Of a stretch of DNA of 64,000 nucleotides, positions 47,090 to 57,564 are shown piece after piece. A program made the translations under genes and the position numbers. Below the pieces are notes generated by a model. It was not told the DNA's origin. It was given only the letters and a program-made list of their open reading frames with translations, and did not search any database. Every line of letters starts with the position of its first letter. The stretch's first letter is position 1. This stretch comes from Tachypleus tridentatus (taxonomy: Eukaryota > Arthropoda > Merostomata > Xiphosura > Limulidae): positions 24,630,034 through 24,694,033 of the forward strand of contig NC_134829.1 of the NCBI RefSeq assembly GCF_004210375.1. The letters run 5' to 3'.

Positions 47090-49135
47090 GTAAAAAGACA
47101 GGAACTTGCTGATTTGTGAGGTGAAGTACATTTGGAAATACTCCATTTATCTCTAGTGAAAAATGCTTGGCCATCATTTATTGTATTTGTGAAGAAAAAG
47201 AATGGACCCACAAGGTTCTGCTCGGAATACTGTGCTGTGAATGAAGCTAGCAAGAAGGAGCCGAGAATTTACTGTACTTTGGATGCCTTATCCAGATCAA
47301 AATGGTTTTCAACACTGGAACTTAAGAGTGAATATTGGCACATGTAAGCTAGTGGAGAGAAGATGGCCTTTTACCACAGCAAATGGTTTGGGGCAATTTT
47401 CATGTTACCCTTTGGATTATGTTATACTTTTCTGTATTTCAATGATTAATGAAGTGTACTCTATCTGAACTACCATGGAAAATCATGTTCATCTATTGGA
47501 TAACATAATTTAATATGGGAAGACCTTTCGTAATGCTATGAAGGGTGAAGGAAAGTTCTGAATCACTTAACAAAGGAACCTTAAGCTGAAGTCTGAGAAG
47601 TATTAATAATTTTGTCAGCACATGAGTTTTCTGGGACACACAGTCAACAGAGAAGGAATATTTACAGATCCATCGAAGATTTACTCTGTGCAGAATTAGC
47701 CAACACCAAGGAACGTGTTGTGAGGTAAGAAGATTTCTTGGACTGTACTCTTAATATTGTCTTGATGAAGGAAAATTGTGATCTGAAAGATGCTCTGGCA
47801 AAAGGGACGAGTTTTTTAAAAATAACGATTCTGTGCTTCAAGAATGATGTAAGGATTCTCATAAGAGACAATCACTCCGCACAGCCCAAAGACAAAATCA
47901 AAAGTGTCTTAGCCACAATGGGATTTCTTATACTTATAAGACGGATTTTTATGTTGGAAACGGGAAAATATCAGTGGACAGAAACATTGACTAAAGCTGG
48001 TACTTTCACATTCTCTATATTCTTAAGCAGTCTGTCATCTCCACAATCTTTCAATGGTTGAGCGTCAAGATGTTAATAAGAAATTTAAACGAATAAGGAG
48101 ATGTTTTAATTAGGTTGAGTGCCATAGATCAGTGTAGTACTGGTGTAAAACACGTAAACTCTGCTGTTACAAAAAAGTCGACAAAAGAAATGGGCACCTA
48201 GTTAGAGTAGTATTATGTTGGAGCACCACTTGAGAGAGTTACTGTCAATGTGCTTTGTTTTTGTCCTCTGTTACAGAGTAACAATGGGAATAGATATACT
48301 ATGTTATGATGAGCTATTTCATTAAATAGCCAGGAGCATTTGTTGTTCTAAACGAGGAAGCAAAATCTTTAGCAAGGAAACTCATCAACGAATTTGTTTC
48401 ATGATTTAGTGTGCCCATAAAATTTTACTCAGATTAGGGATGAAAGTTTGAATCAAACTTGTTTTCCAAATGTATCAGATCCGTAGGATTAAAAATGTCA
48501 AGAGAACAGCTCTTCATCCATCTTCCGATAACGTGGTATAGAGATACAACCATGAATTGTTAAATCATTTTAGCTATGTATGTGGGTGAACATCAGTAAA
48601 TGTGAACTCAAAATCGCTCACATTGTCATATAGCAGTACATGAAGTTATCAGTAACACTCAACCATTGCTAACGTGTGAGAAGAAACTGATCCTTTTGTA
48701 CTTTCCCCTGGGATATAGTGATTCAGAAGAATCTGACATAAAACATGTAGGGAGATTAAGAAACATCATTGACGTCAGATGTGATTTTATTGGAGAAAAA
48801 TTAAATCAGCCTGTGATAAAATGAAAAGTTGCTATGATGATGATGTTGATAAATCTGGACACCATATATGGTATGGCTGCAGAATCATCACCACAAAAGA
48901 ATGAAGCAGGTGTTGTGAGAAGCCATATGATACACTAAGAATCAATGGTGTGGTTTACAGAATCCAGAAAAACAGGTGATTCAGCATAAAGATAATCCAC
49001 TGTCGTCATCTTATGAAATACTGTACGTTAGGCAGAAAGTGTGGAACATGGTAACTTCAGCGAAGAACTTGCTAGTAGAAAATCAGCCTACTGAGGATCC
49101 AACTTCCAAAGGAACATCAAGGAGGAGCTATTAAT
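47090..49135 (+). pseudogene. Ty3/Gypsy-type pol relic (RT to integrase)
   Basis: Decayed pol. RT blocks: NAWPSFIVFVKKKNGPTRFC (47160-47220), then TLDALSRSKWFSTLELKSEY (47277-47336), a shifted block for FTTANGLGQF, a remnant of the VYLDD region near 47490-47520 in which the aspartates are lost, and FLGHTVNREGIFTDPSKI (47628-47682). Integrase-like blocks follow near 48210-48330 (GAPLERVTVNVL then NNGNRYTM) and continue weakly to about 48720. Many stops and shifts separate the blocks. Catalytic motifs are not intact, so it is inactive. Order and spacing suggest the same element as the gag piece at 45.3 kb. Confidence 0.78.
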
Positions 49136-49566
49136 GAATTCACTGTCAACATTAACACTTCAGCTAATTAATTCTTCAGTCTCTGTTTGTTTGTTTAACC
49201 TTCAAATCACAAGTTTGTGACAGGACGGTCAATGATAACAAAGGATAAACGGTTACACCATCTTATATCATGGGCCTCGGAAAACGACTGTTTAACACTC
49301 CTACGAAAATTGGGGCCTAAAAGGCCCCAGAGCAACTTGAAAGGTTATTAATATTAGGCTAATAATTTTGTATTTAAATGAAATTGCCATTAACTGACCC
49401 TATCCCTTTATATTTTAAGGAGCAATAATATTTTGACTTTTCAGACATTTTCGAAATAATATTTAAAAATTTTTTAAAACATCCACTAAGGGTATTTTGG
49501 GGCCTATTAGGCCCCAGATCAAAAAACATAAAAATGACTTTATTTATTTCCTGAATAATTCTAGAA

Positions 49567-49713
49567 CAGGCCTGGGCAACCGAAAAAAGCAAATTATAGT
49601 AAAAATATATTAATTTTACAACTTCTTTTCAAAAGATGGATATTTAGGATAATAACTCTACTCCAACAATAATTTTAGACGGTCCTGATTATTGCCTAGT
49701 TTGCCCACGCCTG
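49567..49713. mobile_element. hAT-type MITE nested in piggyBac
   Basis: 147 bp with terminal inverted repeats CAGGCCTGGGCAAC (left) and CAGGCGTGGGCAAAC (right, complement), flanked by the 8-bp duplication TTCTAGAA (49559-49566 and 49714-49721). An 8-bp target duplication and CAG-starting ends are hAT hallmarks. It has no coding capacity. Confidence 0.88.
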
Positions 49714-49792
49714 TTCTAGAACATTCTAGAAACTTTACAGAAGTATTTAGAATAATCTAGAATATTCTTGAAGCTTCTAGAATATTTTAGAA
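49714..49792 (+). promoter_or_regulatory. Heat-shock-element array upstream of piggyBac transposase
   Basis: TTCTAGAACATTCTAGAA (49714-49731) is four alternating TTC/GAA half-sites in perfect 5-bp phase. At 49750-49792 nine further units follow in 5-bp phase: GAA, ATC, GAA, TTC, GAA, TTC, GAA, TTT, GAA. Seven are exact. Heat shock factor trimers bind arrays of inverted nGAAn units, so this is a textbook strong HSE. It ends 14 bp before a TATA run. Confidence 0.85.
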
Positions 49793-49806
49793 GAATCCAC
49801 AAATCC

Positions 49807-49816
49807 TATATATATA
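49807..49816 (+). promoter_or_regulatory. TATA box of piggyBac transposase
   Basis: TATATATATA, 30 bp upstream of the expected start region (about 49838) and just before the first ATG (49846). Confidence 0.6.
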
Positions 49817-49845
49817 GGAGCTGAAATCTTCAATCCGTGTCAAAA

Positions 49846-51450
49846 ATGATATCTCTTGATTAAGCTGTACATTTACTGACAAAACCATCCGACAATGAAA
49901 GTGAACATGATAATGTCGAAGACTACTCTGAAAGTTGTGATGATGTTCCTTCTGAAGCCGAAAATGATGAACAAATCGCGCCGTATCCTTCTGAAAGTGA
50001 AGAAAGTAATCAAGAAGATCTTACTACGATGCCAGTGAACGAACTTTTGTCCAAAGATAAGAATTTTTGTTATTCAACAACACCTTCAAGGATCAACAGG
50101 AGAACCGCAGCTCTCAATATATTCAATGGGAACCCAGGCATTACAAGTCAAGCTGCTCCAAGAGTCTCTACACTATTCGAAACATTCAAAATTTTCATTT
50201 CTGATAATATGATGGAACAGATCATTCACTCAACAAACACCGTCATGAAAGAACCAATTTTTGAAGAAGACCTCTGGAAATCGATCGCAGCTAATCTTTT
50301 CCTTGGAATAAGCAAATCCAAAAATGCATCGATAGACGAAATGTTTTCAACCGAATTCGGTTTGCCATTTTTGCGAAAACTGATTACACAAGACAAATTC
50401 AAAAAAATGTGCTCAAAAATCAGATTTGACATCCACTCTCAAAGAAATAGAGAAATCAAAGATGCCGCCATCTCTGGAGTCTGGAATTTTTTCATTGAAA
50501 ATTGCAAAAACAGTTACAACCCAAGCGAATACCTGACAGTGAATGAACAACTATGTAACTTCAAAGGAAGAGTTGGCTTCAGAACATACATTCCGACAAA
50601 GCCAGGAAAATACGGAATAAAGATTTGGTGTTTAACAGATGCAAAGACAAGTTACCTCCTCAACGCTCAAATTTATACTGGAAAGGTTGGAAATACGACA
50701 GAAACAAATCAAGGAGAAAGAATAGTCAGAGAACTGAGTCAGCCATTTCTTGGAAAAGGAAGGACAATAACGACAGATAATTTCTTCACAACAATGGCAC
50801 TTGCCAAGTACCTACGAACAAAAAGAACAGGACTTGTTGGAACCATACGGAAATCAAGAACCTTCCTGCCTCCTGAAATAAATGCAAAATCTAGAGAGTT
50901 ATCACCAACGTTTTTCTACCATGACGACATCACTCTTCTCAGGCACTCAGTCAAACCAGGAAAATATGTGCTACTACTGAGTTCTCAGCATCAGTCTGGT
51001 GAAGTAGAAGAGAATGGAAAGCCCGAAATCGTCAATCTTTACAATGCAACGAAGGCAGGTGTCGACACTCTCGATCAACTGGTGAGATATTATACAACAA
51101 AGAGGCGATCAAAGCGCTGGTCAGTCTGCATATTCTATAACATTCTAGATCTTGCTGGGTACAATGCTTTCGTTCTATACTCGACAAAACATCCAGAATT
51201 TCTTCGTCAACATAAATCAAGAGCCAGAAGAGAATTTATACGGCAATTGGTGCTTGAAATCAAAGAAATTTACTGCAAAGATAATGACAAAACAACCTCA
51301 TGTGAACCGCCTGCAAAGAGGGCAAAAAGAGGACGATGCCATTTGTGCGACAGATCAAAAGATAGACAGTCGAAAATTGTTTGCTCAAATTGTAAAAAAA
51401 AAAATGTTTGTCAGAACCATTCTAAAGTTGTTTGTAATGAATGTTGCTAA
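49846..51450 (+). CDS. piggyBac transposase, one early nonsense codon
   Basis: DDE transposase of the piggyBac superfamily, which cuts and pastes at TTAA. The first ATG (49846) encodes five residues before a TAA at 49861-49863. The same frame then runs open to TAA at 51448. The next in-frame ATG after the stop is 50029, giving 473 residues. The skipped part is the acidic, poorly conserved N-terminal tail (SDNESEHDNVEDYSES and similar). In the 473-residue numbering the catalytic Asp residues are all present: D204 (LTDAKTSY), D250 (TTDNFFTT) and D346 (AGVDTLDQ). A C-terminal cysteine-rich zinc domain occupies 437-473 (C-x2-C-x11-C-x2-C-x5-C-x2-H-x4-C-x2-C), preceded by a basic KRAKRGR. The copy may be functional if translation starts at 50029. 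Whether it is expressed cannot be told from sequence. Confidence 0.93.
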
Positions 51451-51619
51451 ATCACTGTGTTTCTATTGGAAAAATATATGGGGCCTGATAGGCCTCAAAA
51501 TCACTTTAGTGGATGTAAATATTTTTTTCGTAGGAGTGTTAACGCAGAGTTTTGTTTCTGTATTAAGATGTTTCAGAGGACTTCAAAAGCCAGGAAGAGA
51601 TCAATGTTGTGGGCTATAT

Positions 51620-51888
51620 TTTCAATATTTTAAATTCGGATGTTCGCTAGAGGGCGAGGTCGATAAAATCATGGACATTTGTGAAGTAGGCCTAAAAAGT
51701 TCTAAATTTAGCATCACGGAAATATAGTAACTTTGGGGGTATCTAGAGACGATAGTAGACTATAAATATGAGAATCAGTGAAGCGTTGAGTCAGTATGTT
51801 TTGCTTTCAGTTAGTGTAGCCAGTTGTGAGTCATTCTGTATTAGTCCAGTGAAGTATTCAGATTAGTCTTAGTTTTCAAATAAATCCT
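51620..51888 (+). mobile_element. Possible LTR or promoter-bearing fragment
   Basis: GCTAGAGGGCGAGGTCGATA, a TATA-like GACTATAAATATGAG (51757-51771) and an AAATAAA near the right end (51878-51884) give the look of a short LTR (U3-R). No partner copy is in the window, so this is tentative. Confidence 0.3.
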
Positions 51889-51890
51889 AG

Positions 51891-52160
51891 GGCCCAGCAT
51901 GGCCTAGCGCGTTAAGGCGTGCGCTTCGTAATCTGAGGGTCGCGGGTTCGCGCCCGAGTCGCGCCAAACATGCTCACCCTCCTAGCCGTGGGGGCGTTAT
52001 AATGTTACGGTCAATCCCACATCGTTGGTAAAAGAGTAGCCCAAGAGTTGGCGGTGGGTGGTGATGACTAGCTACCTTCCCTCTAGTCTTAATTAGGGAC
52101 GGCTAGCACAGATAGCCCTCGAGTAGCTTTGTGCGAAATTCCAAAAAAAAAACAAAAAAA
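51891..52160 (+). mobile_element. SINE-A, subfamily A2
   Basis: GGCCCAGCATGGCCTAGCGC, GCGTGCGCTTCGTAATCTGA and GAGTCGCGCCAAACATG. The tail GAGTAGCTTTGTGCGAAATT is followed by an A-rich end. It has a 14-bp deletion (ACTGCTAA block). Confidence 0.92.
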
Positions 52161-52439
52161 CCACATAAATCCACTTACATGATCGGCTAGTCGTAAAACT
52201 GTGCAAACTTATGTATTTTTTACGCTATTAGTATTTTTGTTCAAACGTCATTTCTAAAGTTAGGCCTACAATTTCAGTACAAGTCACAAGAGCATAAATG
52301 AAGGCGGCTTGCAGAAACGTTACGGAAGAAATAATCTACTTTGTTATCGTTAGGTGGACCAAGCTTGGCCTTATATTATCAACTAATAATTTAAAATAAC
52401 AATCACACGAAAAGAACAACGTTATGACAGCAATATTTC

Positions 52440-52562
52440 TGTGTATTTGTTTGTTTTAATGTAAAACTATATAACAGGATAACTGCGCTCTGCCTACCAG
52501 GGGAATCGAGCCTAGTATTTGACGTTATAAGTCCGTAATCCAACTACTAACTTACTAGGAAA
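52440..52562 (-). mobile_element. SINE-B/C relic
   Basis: AACTGCGCTCTGCCTACCAG, GGGGAATCGAGCCTAGTATT and GACGTTATAAGTCCGTAATC show the head region of the SINE-B/C type, degenerate. Confidence 0.55.
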
Positions 52563-52564
52563 CC

Positions 52565-54440
52565 ATATAGAAACAAAAATTATAATTTTAGGATAAGCTT
52601 TTAACGGCGCTTTATCACGTGGGAAATTGCATGCAAGTGTTGCCTAAACACGAAAAAAAAAACGTCTTTGCCAAGGACGAATTTCATTTATATCTTCTCT
52701 TGCTGTGCAGATTCCAAGTTCAGCTGAGTGTTTATAGTACTAAGTTGACAGCGGGGAAACCTAATACTAAAACAAATATAGTAGTGAATAATATTCTCTT
52801 AAATCAAGTTTTAAAATTTTAATCTGATTGTTTGTATTAGTAGTAACAACCCTATATTGTTAGGTGACAAGATTCGTACTGTTAATATGTAATATCAATG
52901 TTTTAGGACACCATGTGTCTAATGACACGACTATTTGCTGAGTGTACGTGCTCTTCGGAAACAGCTTTCGAGAATCTAAATATAGATGAAAATCGATGGA
53001 GATTTAATTTATTTTTTGCAGAAAATCAGCATCCTTAATAAAACTGATACCATTTATGTATGCATAACTTGAAACTTTCATTAAACAGACTTATCAGCTC
53101 TGCTCTAAACACGACGAACCACCTTCCAAATTTAACGTAGCAAGTATTAGATGACAGATGGAAACGTCAAATTATATACAACTGAATAAATATATACATG
53201 TTGGTGTAGGTTCGTATATACATTGGGTATAATACATATATATATATATGTGCTATACAAATAACACCCTACTCATGTACAAACCTCCCCTTTCTATCTG
53301 TGGTTTGATACGAGGGAACACAAGTTTTGTGAGAAGAAAGCGTCGAGTTTAACAAGACAAGAATTCATAATAATTATAAAAAGAAAATGGCTCCCTTGCT
53401 TCTCTAGCGAGCAACATACCACGCAAACGTATCTAAGTGCCACGCTTGCACGAAGGAAACACATACACACATGAGCTCAATTTCAAGGTCAAGGTTAAAA
53501 TGGCGCCGGAGAAGAAGAAAAACACCTGACGCATATGTTTCTCATTTCACGATATTTATATATTTACCAGTAGATGGCAGCACGTTATTTGCAGTATATT
53601 TATTTTCAAAGAATGCAATTTATTGTTTTTATCCCTATTTCAGTCCAAATAAAATACACATTTAATACAAAAGGAAGAAAAAATACAGTTACCGAAAATA
53701 AGTGCACACGGACGCAGTACTCGGTTTCAGGGTAATACTGTCAACCCTTTTATCTTTTTTTTCCTGTTAAGGCAAGAGTGAAGAGAATGGTAGAATTAGT
53801 TTTTATTACAACCAGCGTGGATTACACGAAGGATAGATGACTTCTTGCTGTTAACTCTGGGAGAGGAAAGTAAAGGAATGAATACAAAGAATAAACGGTA
53901 GTTTTCTACTTTCAATCTTAAAATAACTGTGAGAGAATGCATAATAACTTTCTTCTGTTATTTCTTGGGTAAATCGAAAATGGAAGAATGAGTTTACGCT
54001 GTGAACATTGAAAAAGAACCGAAGAAGGAAGAATAACCTTCTGCTATCATTATCGATGTAATTTTAAAAACTCACGAGGAATGACAATTTCTTGCTTTCA
54101 CCGCCAGAGGAGGAGGAGAAAGATGAAGGAACGAGGAAAGGTTTTTATCTTTTATCACACTTTGAACAGTCGTGGGGAACTAAAGGTGGTTACGTGTCGT
54201 TATGTCTAGGATAAACATAAAAGGAAAAAAAAAATTATGTCAACATCACAAATATAAGCGCAGTGAATGGATAGCTTAATATTGATACTGCTCGATAATA
54301 ATAATACAAAAATTACTTTTCCCCCTCCTGCTGTCACTTCCAAAATTATCACCAAAACTTCTTCAATTTTTGTTTAACCCTCAAATCACGAATTTGTTTT
54401 TAGTATGTTCACTACAGAAGGAATACTACAGCATATTGAA
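52565..54440. other. Non-coding stretch
   Basis: No gene supported. A (TA)n run lies at 53237-53250. AAAATGGCGCCGGAGAAGAA at 53498 is a YY1-like/GC-rich patch without a frame of any length. Confidence 0.45.
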
Positions 54441-54443
54441 CAT

Positions 54444-54573
54444 GCCCGGCATGGCCAGGTGGTTGAGGCACTAGACTCGTAATCTGAGGGTAGAGGGTTC
54501 AAATCTCTGTCACACCAAACATGCTCGCCCTTTTAGCCCTGGGAACGTTACATTAAACGGTCAATCCCACTAT
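54444..54573 (+). mobile_element. SINE-A, 5' half
   Basis: Head and first part of the body, GCCCGGCATGGCCAGGTGGT to GGTCAATCCCACTAT. It then switches abruptly into a minus-strand copy, forming a head-to-head arrangement. Confidence 0.9.
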
Positions 54574-54822
54574 TGAATTTCGCGCAAAGCAACACGAGGG
54601 TTATCTGTTCTAGCCGTCCATAATTTAGCAGTGTAAGGCTAGAAGAAAGGCAGCTAGTCATCACCACCCACCGCTAAGTCTTGGGTTACTATTTTTCCAA
54701 ATAACAGTGGGATCGACCGTACATTTTAACGCCCCATAGCTGAAAGTGCAAGTATGTTTGGTGTGACGGGGATTAGAACCCATGATCCTCAGATTATGAA
54801 TCGAGCGCTCTAACCCCCTGGA
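54574..54822 (-). mobile_element. SINE-A, near full length, inverted partner
   Basis: Runs from TGAATTTCGCGCAAAGCAAC to GCGCTCTAACCCCCTGG. It abuts the plus-strand half copy with no spacer. Confidence 0.9.
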
Positions 54823-54831
54823 CGATATTGG

Positions 54832-54995
54832 AAGGAAGGCAGCTAGTCCACACCATCCACAACTTTTTTACCAATGAATAGTAGGATTGATCATCACATT
54901 ATCACACTTCTACTCTGAAAGGGTGAGCATATTTGGTGGAGGGGATTCAAACTCACGATCCGTAAAATACGAGTCGAGCGCTCCAACATCAGATA
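54832..54995 (-). mobile_element. SINE-A fragment
   Basis: AAGGCAGCTAGTCCACACCA through AAGGGTGAGCATATTTGGTG to TACGAGTCGAGCGCTCCAAC. A diverged third copy in series. It explains the antisense ORF pair at 54887-55101. Confidence 0.8.
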
Positions 54996-55699
54996 ATAAC
55001 GAAACAAAAATTAATCGAACTAGTAAAGTATTAATATATATATATATAAATGTTATGGTTTCTGAGTAGCTCGGTGGAGGCTCTTGATTGATGTAGTTCA
55101 AAATTAGGTTTGAACTATTAGCGCTATAACATTAGTCATATATATATCGTGTTTCGTCAAATCTGTCCACTATATGAATATCCACAGATTTTTGTTGGTA
55201 CAATAGGGTTTCAACAGTTGTTATCAGTCTCATTTTGTAGTTCAAAATATTTTTATTTCTCAAAAAAAAAAAGAGATGTATTTCAATACTATATTTCGAT
55301 ACATCCTCAACGTGCGAAAGTTGATTTTGTACGCAAGTCGGTTATTGGCTAGTTTGTTTTCAGAATTTTAGCATAAAACTACAGATATGCTATCTTCTTA
55401 TAGTGTTCCCTAACTTTAAATCAACAGTCAAAAACTGGCACCCAACGTGTTTACTCCGCGTGCCGCAAGCCCTAGATCTTTGACCCATCTAGGTACCCCA
55501 AAACATACGATTTGATAAATATAAAAACACATAAATAACAAATTAACGAGTGCTGTACATTAATAAAAGACGTAAATCGTAGGTGAGTCAAAAATATTTA
55601 ATCACAGAACACTGACTCTTGGATTATAGTGGTAACTCCCGTAAACTGCCTTCAAAATCCGGTTTTTATTTTCTTTTTAATGGTTTTAAGACGTTCTCG

Positions 55700-55920
55700 C
55701 AAACTCCAGGGACACGCGCTTACCACTTGAGTAGAGTAAAGGCCATTTATCAACAGCACCCACAACAAACGGTCAGGCTACTCTTATCTTACCGAATAAT
55801 AAGATTTGACCGTCACTCTTATACCGCAATTACAGCTCCAAGGTAAGAAGCGCGCTTTTGCGGCAACAGACCGCAAACCATCACGTTTTATCACGCTAAC
55901 CACAACTACAAGCCCGACTT
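55700..55920 (-). mobile_element. Diverged SINE-A relative (type D)
   Basis: ACCGAATAATAAGATTTGAC, CGTCACTCTTATACCGCAAT and TTTTGCGGCAACAGACCGCA match the copy at 40150-40325 better than any SINE-A. Confidence 0.6.
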
Positions 55921-56013
55921 TACTGTTGTGTTCCAAACTTACAGTAATCTGTCATGTAACAAATATTCTCAGTGGCTGTTTTCAAAATAGCTTCTCATAA
56001 GCTTGTTTTTGAG

Positions 56014-56049
56014 TATATATAATTGTCACGTCACGTGGCAATTATATAT
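56014..56049. other. Palindrome centred on CACGTCACGTGG
   Basis: Left arm TATATAATTGTCACGT, right arm ACGTGGCAATTATATA, one mismatch pair. It could be a small cruciform or a relic of inverted ends. Confidence 0.6.
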
Positions 56050-56734
56050 GACAGACTATCAGATACATGTCGTACATACGATATAATATTTAAGCTGAGC
56101 ATTGAATTAAAGGCAGTATTGTATTTCATCTTGAACGAAGAACCTGTTAAACTTATTTCACCGCTACACTGTAGGACGAATGCACTTGCACGCTACGATG
56201 TTTTACATCTATAAACAGTTGGTTAACGCGGATGTTGGGTATCAAAGTACGAAATACTTATGTAAAGGTATCACTTATTTTTCTTGGAATTCGTCCAAGG
56301 CTTTTGTTGAAGAAAAACAACAACTAAATATCGACTGTGTCTCCTTCGTTAGTACACAAACTGCCCTGTTGACACACGGTAAACAAGATTAACCTGTTTG
56401 TATAAATACCTAACTTCGTGTGACTAACTGACTGGTACGAAATCCTTTCCTAGTTCACCCTTTTGGTGTCGATGAATATGAAAGAATTGGTTAACTTCTT
56501 GCGCAAAGTGATCGTTTCCAGGTTTGACTTACACTCACACTACTCAGGTCTGAATTATAGCTGGAACTGCTGAAAATTACGTCATATTCCCTTATGTTGG
56601 GTTCAAGAGTTTTGAACAATGCTTGCAGCATTATGTTTACTGACACCCTGATATTTACAAAAGTACCAAGTTTTGTACTGAATTTTTTCTCCCTTTTTCT
56701 ATAAATTTAACTCTTGGTGTGACTGTGAAGGTTT

Positions 56735-57295
56735 CATACCAGAAGAATGAAACACAACCAAAAGAGTAACCAGAAGAATGAAACACAACCAAAAGAGTAA
56801 CCAGAATAATGAAACACAGCCAAAAGAGTAACCAGAAGAATGAAACACAACCAAAAGAGTAACCAGAAGAATGAAACACAACCAAAAGAGTAACCAGAAG
56901 AATGAAACACAACCAAAAGAATGACCAGAAGAATGAAACACAGCCAAAAGAGTAACCAGAAGAATGAAATACAGCCAAAAGAGTAACCAGTAGAATGAAA
57001 CACAACCAAAAGAGTAACCAGTAGAATGAAACACAACCAAAAGAGTAACCACAAGAATGAAACACAACCAAAAGAGTAACCACAAGAATAAAACACAACC
57101 AAAACAGTAACCAGAAGAATGAAACACAACCAGAAGAATGAAACACAACCAAAAGAGTAACCAGAAGAATGAAACACAACTAAAACAGTAACCAGAAGAA
57201 TGAAACACAATCAAAACAGTAACCACAAGAAAGAAACACAACCCAAAGAGTAACCACAAGAATGAACAATCAAAACAGTAATCAGAAAAATACTG
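56735..57295. repeat. 31-bp minisatellite, about 18 copies
   Basis: Unit ACCAGAAGAATGAAACACAA then CCAAAAGAGTA at 31-bp spacing (for example CCAGAA at 56770 and 56801), with shortened and variant units towards 57130-57290. A 31-bp period passes through all three frames, and the unit has no stop on the minus strand. It therefore produces three overlapping hydrophobic shadow ORFs of 158-199 residues, which should not be taken as genes. Confidence 0.95.
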
Positions 57296-57564
57296 CACTT
57301 GTCACAGTAAGAAGCCTAAATTTGTAATAAAGTACATAAATGCTAGATTAGAGATAAAGACAACAAAATAACAAAGACAGTGACAATCATTTGTTATCAT
57401 TATAAAGGTATGAAGCCTTATTACTAACTTAGGTTTTCTCATGTATAAGTGTTTTCTAATTATCAAGGTATGTAGCTAAAAACATAAAGAGCTAGCTAGG
57501 GATAAGTATGTGCTGTATATATCAATGTATAACATTTATAATTACAAAACATTTATTCATAATC

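Larger units (their letters stand above)
49296..51538 (+). mobile_element. piggyBac-type DNA transposon, structurally complete
   Basis: Both ends are present: CACTCCTACGAAAA at 49296-49309 and its exact complement at 51525-51538. Each is flanked by the canonical TTAA (49292-49295 and 51539-51542). Subterminal repeats include the palindrome GGGGCCTAAAAGGCCCC (49312-49328). A second one, GGGGCCTATTAGGCCCC, at 49499-49515 is preceded by CATCCACTAAG and recurs inverted at 51480-51513. The element is about 2.24 kb, including a nested 147-bp MITE. Confidence 0.95.

Noticed and set aside
51152-51727. 191-residue ORF overlapping the end of the piggyBac transposase
   Set aside because: Alternative frame of the transposase C-terminus running over the 3' terminal repeat. 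The real frame ends at 51450.
1491-54995. tRNA genes
   Set aside because: The A- and B-box matches all belong to SINE heads with SINE bodies attached. None has a clean cloverleaf with a terminator.
56655-57298. Three overlapping hydrophobic ORFs of 158-199 residues
   Set aside because: All are frames of the 31-bp minisatellite.
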